DNA from: Candidatus Krumholzibacteriia bacterium
Lineage (GTDB): Bacteria > Krumholzibacteriota > Krumholzibacteriia > LZORAL124-64-63
Assembly: GCA_030590265.1 (NCBI GenBank)
Contig: JAUUYW010000009.1
Coordinates: 1-23,421 of the forward strand
DNA: 23,421 nucleotides
Direction: 5' to 3'
The notes under the pieces are model-generated. The model was not told the DNA's origin. It worked only from the letters and a program-made list of their open reading frames with translations, and made no database searches. Positions 15,779 through 23,421 of this stretch are shown in pieces; positions within the stretch are counted from its first letter, which is position 1, and each line of letters starts with the position of its first letter. The position numbers and the translations under genes are program-made.

Positions 15779-16570
15779 CTACTTCATCAAAGTCATCTTT
15801 CGAACCTGGCTGTAAGAACCAGCTTCAATGCGGTAGAAATACAGACCCGAGGCCTGAATCTGACCGGCATCATTCTGTCCATTCCAGATCACTTCATGCA
15901 GACCTGCACCGCGGGTCTCATCGACCAGGGTTGCTACCAACTTACCATCGATCCCATAAACATTCAAGTGCACACGCTGGGTTTCGGGTAAGGAGAAACT
16001 GATCCTGGTTTGAGGATTAAAAGGGTTCGGATAACAAGTTAGGGAATGCCCCGGCCATGAATTGTTTGGGGCCGCACTCAGATCCTCTCCAACGGTAACA
16101 GTTGTGGACTCAAGAGTAACATCAGGGATGATGATGGAACCAGGAGCCACCAGAATGATACTGACCGAGGTTATGGGCGAAACGCCATCGGCCAAACCTT
16201 CGAATTCCCAATAGAACAATTCGCCTGGTGAGACGGCAAAATCGTAGGCTCCCATCACCACACAATAGCCATGCCAGACATTGGTTTCGGTCAGCTCGAA
16301 TCCGTGAAAAAGATTGAAGCCGGGGTCGGTGAAGAGTGTTCCTGGTCCGCCGGAAACAGAACCCAGAACTTCGGGGTCGAATTCCACGTAGAGTTCGATG
16401 GTCCGGATGTCCAGGGTGTCATCGCAAACGACGGACAATCTGGTGATGGAGCCCACATCAACCGTGGTATCGGCCGGGCTGAATCGCAGGGCGACTTCTG
16501 CGGAAGCGGGAGCGACGACCAGGAACAGGATGGCCATCAGGACCAGGTTTTTCAGGTTACGGATCAACAT
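15779..16570 (-). CDS. Small secreted cohesin-like protein with sorting domain
   Basis: A 263-residue exported protein. The signal peptide is residues 1-24 (LVLMAILFLVVAPASA, then EVALRF). Residues 25-165 look like a single cohesin-type beta-sandwich: RFSPADTTVDVGSITRLSV, then IRTIELYVEFDPEVLG (the usual 'function as a change in mean' strand pair of cohesins) and GELFYWEFEGLADGVS. A short linker leads to the C-terminal sorting domain (about 181-263, CYPNPFNPQTRISFSLP to VRKMTLMK). There is no dockerin-like or FN3 module. The ribosome binding site is weak (AAGAAAAG). It lies between two proteins that carry dockerin-like domains, which suggests it could be a surface receptor for them. The cohesin call rests on pattern recognition, without a profile search. 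Confidence 0.85.
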   Translation of the reverse strand: MLIRNLKNLVLMAILFLVVAPASAEVALRFSPADTTVDVGSITRLSVVCDDTLDIRTIELYVEFDPEVLGSVSGGPGTLFTDPGFNLFHGFELTETNVWHGYCVVMGAYDFAVSPGELFYWEFEGLADGVSPITSVSIILVAPGSIIIPDVTLESTTVTVGEDLSAAPNNSWPGHSLTCYPNPFNPQTRISFSLPETQRVHLNVYGIDGKLVATLVDETRGAGLHEVIWNGQNDAGQIQASGLYFYRIEAGSYSQVRKMTLMK

Positions 16571-16620
16571 ATTCTTTTCTTTCTATTTGGCCTTCTGTTC
16601 AGTTTTCTCTTGGGTGTGGC

Positions 16621-16657
16621 GGGAGCAGGTGGATCTCCGATATTTTCACCTGCTCCC
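16621..16657 (-). terminator. Strong 11-bp hairpin after the 969-residue gene
   Basis: GGGAGCAGGTG (16621-16631) and CACCTGCTCCC (16647-16657) are perfect reverse complements with a 15-base loop. The hairpin begins 13 bases after the stop of the gene ending at 16671. No T-run follows on the minus strand, so it may stabilise the mRNA end or cause only partial termination before the cohesin-like gene. Confidence 0.5.
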
Positions 16658-16670
16658 ACCGGGAGTTACT

Positions 16671-17933
16671 TTACTTCATCAAGGTCATCTTTCGCACCTG
16701 ACTGTAGGGTCCAGCTTCGATGCGGTAGAAGTACATGCCTGACGCCACGGATTGGCCCGCATCGTTGCGACCAGTCCAGACGACTTCGTGCAGGCCCGCG
16801 CTGCGGGTCTCATTGATCAGGGTGGCTACTTTTGTACCGTCGACACCATAGACATTCAGACGCACATCCTGCGCCTCGGGCAGGCTGAAGCTGATCTTGG
16901 TCATGGGGTTGAACGGGTTGGGGTAGTTGGCCTTCAAGGCGAACACACGAGGTGTCATCGTGCCGCTGGTTTCGTCCAGGCTGACCTGGATTTCGCTGTT
17001 GTCGTAACCACGAACCTCAATGGTCAGACTGGCAAGAGCGATGGGGGCACTGCTGTTGACAACAAACAGATCTCCACTGCCGGAGAAGCCATTGTTCACG
17101 CCCATGACGGCAACGCTGACGTCCAGTGAGTTGCCGATGTTCTTCAAGAAGGTCATTTCGCTCTGATTATCCAGCAGATCACCTGCGATCACGCTACCGA
17201 GGGAGCCTTCGGGCAGGTTGGCGCGCACATGCACACCCTTGATGCCGACACCGTCCACGAGACGGAGGGCGTATTGGCCTTCAGCCGCTTCAATCCAGGC
17301 CAGTTGCACGGTGGAGGAAATGTTGTCATTGTTGGTTTTTGCAGCTTCAACAACACCGAAGTTCATGGAGAAGACCATGAGATCTTCGAAGTTGATGTTG
17401 TCGTCGGTTGTGGGGATGCCGAGTCGGCTCCAGTCGTCGGTGGGGCCTACGTCGGTGTTGTTGTTGTAGAAATCATCACCCTCGGACTCGCCGAAAGCAT
17501 TGCCCAGAACATCCATATCCAGAATGGTGACCGCGCCGTTGATTATGACATCACCCAACCAGTAGTTGGTGGACCGATTCAGGGGACCAAACCCTGGTCC
17601 AACATTGGCGGCCGCATCCACAGCGTACACTTCGTAGTAATAAACACCGCGTGGGGCGTAATTATCTTCGTAGGATACTGCAGTGCCGGGGACGGCATCA
17701 TCAATCCGAGTCCATTCGGCGCTGGCATCGGCCGCAGCGTGGTCAACAGGCCATACCGGTTCGTCGACATTGACATCGTCGTATTCGGGATAAGCCGAAG
17801 TGACATCATCACCGGTATGCCACACGGCACGCCAGATCTCATAGTGGTCCACATCCGAAGCATCGGCCATGGCCCAGTCGAGAATAACTTTTTGGTGGCC
17901 GGGCGCGGACACGAGACCAGTGATGGCCGGAGG
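16671..17933 (-). repeat. Shared C-terminal cassette, copy in the 969-residue gene
   Basis: This copy has the same module order as the cassettes ending at 12588 and 19727. Its sorting domain (EAQDVRLNVYG; SAGLHEVVW; SVASGMYFYR) is nearest to the copy ending at 12588. Its FN3-like domain is the most diverged of the three. Confidence 0.8.
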
Positions 17934-19580
17934 CGTGGTGCAATCGACCGTGAAGCCGGCACCGGAGACATCGCCAAAGATAAAGACGTTGTCAGGACCG
18001 CGCAGTTTGTAACTATCGACCACAACGTCGACCGCGCCCTCAACCAGGGTGCTGAAAGAGACCGTGAAAAGCGCGGTGTTGTCGGCGCTGATGCCGTTTG
18101 GACTAAAGAAGGATCCATTTACCGAATAGGGGCCGTCGCCAGTTACATCAAAGAAATCAGCGTCCAGGCCCAACGCTTCTTCGATATCGACAGTGGTTCC
18201 CGCGGGAGACGTGATTTCGATGACTACTTCAAAACCGATGACCAATGGAGTTGCGTCTCCAATAGCTAAATTAAAGGTCATGACGTTGGTATCGGAGCAG
18301 TTGACTGGATCGTCAACAGTGGCGGAGATGTTGCCGCTGGCGCTGTTGGCCGCCATGACCAAAGCGGCGGTGCACTCACTACCGATTTCCGGAACATGCG
18401 AGAGGTCACTATAGAGAAAACCACCCGAAGTGTTGGCTACACCCGAGTTTTCCTGCACGGAACCCAACCATACAGCACCGTTGTAAAAGGCCGCCGTGGT
18501 AGCCGCTGTCGGATCATCTGTGAAGTTTAATGCCCACACTGCGTAGGCACTATCCTGGTAACCCCGGTCATCAATTTCGGACGCGGCGCCATACTGGTAA
18601 CTGAATGCACCGTCATCATACTGGCACTCAAGCAACAAATCCTGAAGCCGGGTTATCTTGTCCAGGTGTTGGCCTGTGGCGGAAAAACTTCTAATAAGGC
18701 CTGATACACCCAGGGTGTAGATTTCGAATTCAGGATTGCTATAATCAATGGTGTATCCCTTGTTGTGTCCGTCCGGTTCAAAGATTCCGTCGCCGGGAAC
18801 CACAGGGAAACTGTCGCCATAAGAAACATCCGCCAGGGATGCAGCCAGGGCGTCGTAGCCATAAGCTGGAAAGTTGGCGTGCAGTTTCATTAGAGCGTCC
18901 ACCCAAAGGGCCATGTCCCAGGCGATCAGCCCGTTGGGATAGGACGGTTGACGGCTGTCAATCACCCATTGACCAAAATCAAGGATGGAAGTATTTCCAG
19001 GAACTGGCCGATTAACAAGATCGTAGTCCCAAATAGCTATTGCTTTTGTTTGGTAATCCGCTGAGCTCAGAGCCAACGGGTCGTCGCCTGCAATGATTTC
19101 GGGAAGGCTGGCGAAGTCCAACAGGAAAGTAATATTCGGTGCCGAGGTTACGCCATCAGTCGGGGCAGCAACAAGACCGTTGGCCGCATCTCGCATGGCA
19201 ATGTAAACTCCGTTGTTGGGCTCCAGCAAATAGGCCTGGTACAGACCGTTGGCAGTGATGCCCCACGCATTGCCATAGGTTGCACCCGTGTTCTCGAAAG
19301 CGGTAGTTAGCCAACCGTATCCACCGTTGTCCGGGTCTGCATCAGGATCATTGTTTCCAGCATTGTCCTCTGTGAAGTCTGCCTGCATGTAGCGCAGGTA
19401 ATTGGCCCCAGCCAAGGCAGCGGCCTTGAAATCGGTTGGGTCACCGAAGGCCTTGTTTGGCGGTGCGACAGTTTGGTGTTTCTGACTGCCTTCAATACCG
19501 TGATCCGGTGAGGCAGCCATGGCAGTTAAGGACCAAAGGCCCATAATGATGACAATCAATAGAACATGTCGCAACTTCAT
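16671..19580 (-). CDS. Secreted helical-toroid-like protein with FN3-like, dockerin-like, cohesin-like and sorting domains
   Basis: A 969-residue exported protein. The signal peptide is residues 1-22. Residues about 50-410 are helical and aromatic, with repeats such as GGYGWLTTAF, ECQYDDGAFSYQYG and GYQDSAYAVWALNF. These resemble alpha/alpha-toroid folds of the prenyltransferase/squalene-cyclase or polysaccharide-lyase kind, and no catalytic motif can be assigned with confidence. Then follow a cohesin-like sandwich (418-547), an FN3-like domain (550-668, with the SAYPEYDDV insertion), a dockerin-like domain (673-744), a second cohesin-like sandwich (755-878) and the sorting domain (885-969). 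The start has a near-perfect site (AGGAGG 6 bases upstream of ATG). An unbroken run of ten T sits just before that site on the minus strand. Confidence 0.88.
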   Translation of the reverse strand: MKLRHVLLIVIIMGLWSLTAMAASPDHGIEGSQKHQTVAPPNKAFGDPTDFKAAALAGANYLRYMQADFTEDNAGNNDPDADPDNGGYGWLTTAFENTGATYGNAWGITANGLYQAYLLEPNNGVYIAMRDAANGLVAAPTDGVTSAPNITFLLDFASLPEIIAGDDPLALSSADYQTKAIAIWDYDLVNRPVPGNTSILDFGQWVIDSRQPSYPNGLIAWDMALWVDALMKLHANFPAYGYDALAASLADVSYGDSFPVVPGDGIFEPDGHNKGYTIDYSNPEFEIYTLGVSGLIRSFSATGQHLDKITRLQDLLLECQYDDGAFSYQYGAASEIDDRGYQDSAYAVWALNFTDDPTAATTAAFYNGAVWLGSVQENSGVANTSGGFLYSDLSHVPEIGSECTAALVMAANSASGNISATVDDPVNCSDTNVMTFNLAIGDATPLVIGFEVVIEITSPAGTTVDIEEALGLDADFFDVTGDGPYSVNGSFFSPNGISADNTALFTVSFSTLVEGAVDVVVDSYKLRGPDNVFIFGDVSGAGFTVDCTTPPAITGLVSAPGHQKVILDWAMADASDVDHYEIWRAVWHTGDDVTSAYPEYDDVNVDEPVWPVDHAAADASAEWTRIDDAVPGTAVSYEDNYAPRGVYYYEVYAVDAAANVGPGFGPLNRSTNYWLGDVIINGAVTILDMDVLGNAFGESEGDDFYNNNTDVGPTDDWSRLGIPTTDDNINFEDLMVFSMNFGVVEAAKTNNDNISSTVQLAWIEAAEGQYALRLVDGVGIKGVHVRANLPEGSLGSVIAGDLLDNQSEMTFLKNIGNSLDVSVAVMGVNNGFSGSGDLFVVNSSAPIALASLTIEVRGYDNSEIQVSLDETSGTMTPRVFALKANYPNPFNPMTKISFSLPEAQDVRLNVYGVDGTKVATLINETRSAGLHEVVWTGRNDAGQSVASGMYFYRIEAGPYSQVRKMTLMK

Positions 19581-19594
19581 TGCATTCCTCCTGT

Positions 19595-19604
19595 AAAAAA
19601 AAAA
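19595..19604 (-). promoter_or_regulatory. T10 homopolymer next to the ribosome binding site
   Basis: Ten consecutive T (minus strand) lie 3 bases before the AGGAGG of the 969-residue gene. Homopolymers of this length can slip, and here a change in length would alter the leader and not the reading frame. Confidence 0.35.
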
Positions 19605-19676
19605 TGGACTGGCCTAAGCCTGAATACTCCCCAAATGACCAGAAATAGATCTCCTCCTTTTGTACCCTTCAAGCCC

Positions 19677-19714
19677 AGAAGTGACGGGCGATTTCGCCCT
19701 CACCCGCCACTTCT
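19677..19714 (-). terminator. Hairpin after the large beta-helix gene
   Basis: AGAAGTG and CACTTCT, then after one mismatch CGGG and CCCG, form a long stem. A competing inner foldback GGGCGA-TT-TCGCCC is also possible. It lies 12 bases after the stop of the gene ending at 19727 and has no T-run, so it may be an mRNA-stability hairpin or a weak terminator. Confidence 0.45.
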
Positions 19715-19726
19715 TAACATCCCAAT

Positions 19727-21012
19727 TTACTTCATCAAAGTCATCTTCCGCACCTGGCTGTAGGGTCCAGCTTCGATACGGTAGAAGTACAATCCCGAAG
19801 CCTGAATATGACCAGAATCGTTCTGGCCGTTCCAGATCACTTCGTGCAGGCCGGCACCACGAGTCTCATTGACCAGGGTGGCGACCAACTTGCCGTCGAG
19901 CCCATAAACCTTCAAACGCACCCGCTGCTGTTCGGGCAGCGAGAAGCTGATCTTGGTCATGGGGTTGAACGGGTTTGGATAGGCGGCGTTCAGGGCGAAC
20001 ACGCGCGGTGTCAGGGTTCCGGATTCGCTGTCCAGATTGACTTCAATGTTCGAGTTGTCGCTGCCGCGCAATTCGATCACGATGTCGTCCATGGCCAACT
20101 CGACCGAGCTTTCGACGATGAACAGATCACCCTGGCCCGTAAATCCATTATCTACGCCGGTGATGGCCAGATTCACATCCAGGTTGTCGCCGATGTTGCG
20201 CAGGAAGGTCATCTCGGACTGTTGGTCCAGAAGGTCGCCGGCGGTGACGGTGGCCAAGGCGCCTTCTGGCAGGGAAGCACGAAGGTGCACGCCTTTTAGG
20301 CCTGTGGCGTCGTTCAAGCGCAAGGCGTAGGTTCCTTCACCATAATGGACCCAGGATAGATCGGCCTGGCCTGCGATGGTCACTTCGGCTTTGTTGGTAG
20401 CAGAGACCACACCGAAATTCATGGAGAAGACCATAAGATCTTCAAAATCGATGCTGTTGTCCGTGGTGGGGATACCGACCCGGCTCCAATCGTCCGTGGG
20501 GCCTACGTCGGTGAAGGGATCGTAGTGGAGATCTCCATCGGACTCTCCGAAGGCATCACCCAGGACCGTCATATCATAAATGTCCACTACGCCGAGCTCT
20601 GAAACAACCATCACATCACCCAACCAGTAGTTTGTGGCCCGGTCTGTGGTGGCGCATGTGGGGCTGGCGTTGCCGACAGCATCAACGGCGAACACTTCGT
20701 AGTAATAGACACCACGATCTTCGGCGTCGGCCCAGACTTGCTCAGTCGACAGAGCCGCAACGTTGCCAAGTGCATCCCACTCGTTCAAAGCATCAGCAAT
20801 AATGGCTGCGTAGTCGGCAGGACGGGTGGGAATGGTGTTCCCTGGCACATCATTGTACTCCGGGTAAACCGAAGCATGACTGCCGTCGTGCCACAAGCCG
20901 GAGAACACTTCGTAATGATCCACGTCGGCACCATCATGATCCCAATTCACACCAATGCGGTTGTGGTGAGGAGCGGCTGTGATGTCCGTCACAGCCAGAG
21001 GAGCCGTGCAAT
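19727..21012 (-). repeat. Shared C-terminal cassette, copy in the large beta-helix gene
   Basis: The FN3-like part (HHNRI, DVDHYE, FSGLWHDG, PTRPADYA) is closest to the copy ending at 12588. The sorting domain (KLVATLV, GAGLHEVIWNGQND, IQASGLYFYR) is closest to the small cohesin-like gene ending at 15779. The mosaic pattern suggests modules have been exchanged between copies. Confidence 0.75.
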
Positions 21013-23421
21013 CGTAGGTGATTGTGGCTCCGCTGAGATTCACGGGAATGGTGTTGTTGTCGGGGTCGCGCAGGGTCAGGCTGTCGAAGACCACATCGCC
21101 CACCACATCACCGGTGGCAGAGAAGACAATGGTGAACAGGCCTGTCGTGCCCGGTCCGGTCACCGGATAGGAAGGATCACCGACGGTTGAGCCTGTGATC
21201 GTCCACTCGTTCGGGCCGGTTGACATTTCGAAGAAGTTGTTGTGGTCAGTGCCAAAGGGCAGCAGGTCAGTCACTGCTCCGAATTCCAGACCGGCAGTGG
21301 CGGTGACCACGGCGTTGTAAAGGAACATGTCCGGTGTGTATTCATCCGCTGTGAAGTTGAAGGTCAGGGTGATGGTCTGGCTGCAGTTCAAGGGACCGGT
21401 GGTCACAGGAACGATACCGCCGCCGGCCATGCCGGACCAGGGATCGAACAGAACATTGTCCGAAACCAGGTTGCCGAGACCAAGAGGGTTGGTGGTCGGG
21501 TGGTAAGGTCCGAGAGCCGAGCCCCACCAGTTGCCCAGAGCATCCACAACGGTGCCCGTGGTGGTCACACCGGCAGTGGTGTTTCCCGAAATGTTGCAAC
21601 CATGGATTGTCGCTTCACTGATATCTCCAACATCAAAACCCACCACCATACCCGTGCTGTTGCCGGTCAAAATGGAGTTGGTGATGTCGGCGATGGTAAA
21701 GGTGCCGAAATAATCGGTCACCAGAATACCCGCGGAGTCGGAACCGTCCAAGCTGGCCACACCTTCGCAAGCGGTGATGGTGCAATTGGTGACAGTACCC
21801 TGACCACCGCCGCCGAACTCGATACCGTAATCCAGGAAATCGCCAATGCCTTTTCCTGTGTAGGTCAGTCCATCGACTGCAACCACAGGGGCGGTGGGCT
21901 CAACGGCACCACGAATATGCACACCAATGCGCTGGATGTTGGACATGGTGCAGTTTTCCACAAGGCCGAGACCAGTCAGGAAAACGACTCCACGGCCATC
22001 GTATATTGCGGAATAAATGTCCCGGATTTCACAGTCTCGCAAGACCAGACTCGCACCGCGGGATTGGATAGCATGGTTCACCATGAATCCTGTTCCGTCG
22101 ATGGCCAGGTTCTCGATGATTGCGGTGACACCGTAATCCACATACACGAGGGCGCTGGTGGACACGTACCCGCTGGTGGTGTTGAAGCCGGGCTCGATGA
22201 TGGTCGAAGCCACACCGGCACCCGAGAGAGTCAGGTCCTTGTTGATGATGATTTGGGCGGAGGCCACAAAAGTACCGGCACCGATGTCGATGGTATCACC
22301 ACCAACAGCATGATCGATAGCCGCCTGAATGGTCAAACCCGGAAGCACTTCCCACACAGCGGCAACTGTGTTGTACATGGCCGAGTACATCTCATAACCG
22401 GTAAAGGCCATAGCCATGGCATAGGCAGTAGCCTGGTCCGGGGCAAAGAAAGTATAACCTTCCGAATCCGTGTAACCGTAAGCCTCTCGGAAATGTGAGT
22501 TCTTCACTTCATGCGACCAACCCGTGACCACGATGTCGGTGTTGATAAAGCCAAACTCATCCTGGGAGAAGAAAGCTCCGTCAAAGTTCAAAGTAGAGCC
22601 GTCCACCACCACATCACTGCTGGGCCGACCTAAATACACTACATCGGAACAATAGATGGCCATGGATCCCCAGGCGTTGTTCAGGGCAGTGATGTTATCC
22701 GCGTCGACATCCACACAACCAGTAACCTGAAGTCCGTTGCCACCCCAGGCGTCGGAGCTCGTCAGGTGGGAAAGGACCACATGGTTGTAACCGTGAATGT
22801 CAAACCCGGTGCGACGATGATCGCCGCTGATGGTAACGTTTTGAATCGTCAAGTAATCGAAACCATCGGGAGTATTGGAAGTACCGCTGGCGTGGATGGG
22901 GAAATTCTCATTACCAGCAACGGCAGCGAGAGTAAAACCTTCCAATACAACATTACTGGCAGCCACGGAGAAACCGTAGCCCCCGGCTGCGGGAATGTTG
23001 ATAACGACCCCGGCTTCAGATTCACCGCTGAGGGTCAAAGATACATCAACTGTCAAGGTGCTGGGCGGGTTGTAGATGCCATTTTCAACGGTTATGACAT
23101 CATTGTCCAAAGCAACCGCCAAAGCTGCTTCAATGGTGCTGAAAAACGTGTCTTGGGTAACATTGTGAACAGAAAATTCCGAAGTTGCGGAGTAGTTGTT
23201 GACGACGAAGCCACCATTCGTCACATAGTTGGCCGCCGTATCACCGAAAATCCAATTGTAGCCATAAGCAATGTCGGTGCCCAGTTCATCGGGAGCACCA
23301 CTGCCAACGCCGTTGCCGTCCTGAATGTAGGATGGCGGAGGCGGAGCGATGATGAGGCCGGCCACGTCTTCAAAGATCAGGCCACTGGCAAGGCCTGTAT
23401 AATCGGCCACCCAGCTAGTAC
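19727..23421 (-). CDS. Large secreted beta-helix protein with FN3-like, dockerin-like, cohesin-like and sorting domains (5' end missing)
   Basis: At least 1231 codons are visible. The frame is still open at the right edge, so the start and signal peptide lie outside, and the GTG at 23410 is probably internal. Two beta-helix blocks occupy about 21500-23150. The first opens with FFSTIEAALAVALDNDVITVENG and the second with LTIQAAIDHAVGGDTIDIGAGTF. The helix ends with LGNWWGSALGPYHPTTNPLGLGN. Then come a cohesin-like sandwich (about 21010-21410), an FN3-like domain (about 20650-21010), a dockerin-like domain (about 20410-20640, DIYDMTVLGDAFGES and DFEDLMVFSMNFG), a second cohesin-like sandwich (about 20020-20390) and the YPNPFNP sorting domain. 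Folding on the cell surface and binding polysaccharide or host/prey surfaces is a reasonable inference, but no enzyme motif is evident. Confidence 0.9.
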   Translation of the reverse strand, partial: TSWVADYTGLASGLIFEDVAGLIIAPPPPSYIQDGNGVGSGAPDELGTDIAYGYNWIFGDTAANYVTNGGFVVNNYSATSEFSVHNVTQDTFFSTIEAALAVALDNDVITVENGIYNPPSTLTVDVSLTLSGESEAGVVINIPAAGGYGFSVAASNVVLEGFTLAAVAGNENFPIHASGTSNTPDGFDYLTIQNVTISGDHRRTGFDIHGYNHVVLSHLTSSDAWGGNGLQVTGCVDVDADNITALNNAWGSMAIYCSDVVYLGRPSSDVVVDGSTLNFDGAFFSQDEFGFINTDIVVTGWSHEVKNSHFREAYGYTDSEGYTFFAPDQATAYAMAMAFTGYEMYSAMYNTVAAVWEVLPGLTIQAAIDHAVGGDTIDIGAGTFVASAQIIINKDLTLSGAGVASTIIEPGFNTTSGYVSTSALVYVDYGVTAIIENLAIDGTGFMVNHAIQSRGASLVLRDCEIRDIYSAIYDGRGVVFLTGLGLVENCTMSNIQRIGVHIRGAVEPTAPVVAVDGLTYTGKGIGDFLDYGIEFGGGGQGTVTNCTITACEGVASLDGSDSAGILVTDYFGTFTIADITNSILTGNSTGMVVGFDVGDISEATIHGCNISGNTTAGVTTTGTVVDALGNWWGSALGPYHPTTNPLGLGNLVSDNVLFDPWSGMAGGGIVPVTTGPLNCSQTITLTFNFTADEYTPDMFLYNAVVTATAGLEFGAVTDLLPFGTDHNNFFEMSTGPNEWTITGSTVGDPSYPVTGPGTTGLFTIVFSATGDVVGDVVFDSLTLRDPDNNTIPVNLSGATITYDCTAPLAVTDITAAPHHNRIGVNWDHDGADVDHYEVFSGLWHDGSHASVYPEYNDVPGNTIPTRPADYAAIIADALNEWDALGNVAALSTEQVWADAEDRGVYYYEVFAVDAVGNASPTCATTDRATNYWLGDVMVVSELGVVDIYDMTVLGDAFGESDGDLHYDPFTDVGPTDDWSRVGIPTTDNSIDFEDLMVFSMNFGVVSATNKAEVTIAGQADLSWVHYGEGTYALRLNDATGLKGVHLRASLPEGALATVTAGDLLDQQSEMTFLRNIGDNLDVNLAITGVDNGFTGQGDLFIVESSVELAMDDIVIELRGSDNSNIEVNLDSESGTLTPRVFALNAAYPNPFNPMTKISFSLPEQQRVRLKVYGLDGKLVATLVNETRGAGLHEVIWNGQNDSGHIQASGLYFYRIEAGPYSQVRKMTLMK

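Noticed and set aside
12588..21012. Insertion sequence or transposon as the cause of the long repeats
   Set aside because: The repeated blocks are in-frame coding modules ending exactly at stop codons. They have no terminal inverted repeats, target duplications or transposase genes.
21242..22498. A 418-residue plus-strand open frame opposite the beta-helix gene (similar ones at 17229-18269 and 13623-14660)
   Set aside because: They are shadows of the repetitive, stop-poor complementary strand of the surface-protein genes. Their compositions are His/Gly/Val-rich and no domain is visible.
23408..23410. GTG at 23410 as the start of the large beta-helix gene
   Set aside because: The frame stays open to the window edge, no signal peptide follows this GTG, and the visible N-terminal sequence looks like the inside of a mature domain.
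12588..23421. Assignment of a complete type IX secretion system
   Set aside because: Only the sorting-type C-terminal domain is visible. No por/spr/gld genes are in the window, and the same domain is also called FlgD-Ig-like, so the export route stays open.

Overview
The window is chromosomal DNA of moderate GC from a Gram-negative (diderm) bacterium. The sequence does not identify the species. Three large secreted proteins and one small one end in the same C-terminal domain: a YPNPFNP motif, then an invariant VRKMTLMK tail. This FlgD-Ig / type IX secretion 'type A' style ending is typical of the FCB superphylum. Together with the FN3, dockerin-like and cohesin-like modules, it makes a candidate phylum of the Krumholzibacteriota/Eisenbacteria kind my best guess. 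That assignment is inference from remembered family style, not from a search.

Layout. (1) Positions 1-8163, all minus strand: pepF (M3B oligopeptidase), a secreted hypothetical protein, then a TtpC-type TonB energy-transduction locus in the order DUF3450 protein, TtpC-like MotA/TolQ/ExbB protein, ExbB, ExbD, TonB, TPR protein, and finally a secreted protein cut by the left edge. The junctions from DUF3450 to tonB overlap by 1-4 bases, so translational coupling is likely. (2) Positions 8315-10055, minus strand: a signalling trio of CheY-like receiver, CheR methyltransferase and a second CheY-like receiver. (3) Positions 10240-11845, plus strand: a DjlA-like co-chaperone (glycine-rich membrane segment, TerB-like domain, J domain) followed one base later by the DNA-repair glycosylase mutM. 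(4) Positions 11867-12184, minus strand: a stand-alone dsrC with both redox cysteines, convergent with mutM and followed upstream by a roughly 400-base non-coding stretch. (5) Positions 12588-23421, minus strand: four consecutive secreted or surface proteins that share C-terminal modules.

Functional picture. The TonB locus should couple the proton-motive force to outer-membrane transport. In Vibrio TonB2 systems, TtpC is an essential extra partner of ExbB2/ExbD2/TonB2, and the same gene set is seen here. The right half encodes modular exported proteins: beta-helix or helical-toroid N-terminal domains, then a cohesin-like sandwich, an FN3-like domain with a conserved insertion, a dockerin-like domain, a second cohesin-like sandwich and the sorting domain. 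The small 263-residue protein between them is essentially one cohesin-like domain plus the sorting domain. This pairing of cohesin-like and dockerin-like modules on co-encoded exported proteins is the most interesting system in the window, and whether they bind each other is untested. No tRNA, rRNA, CRISPR array or insertion sequence was seen.
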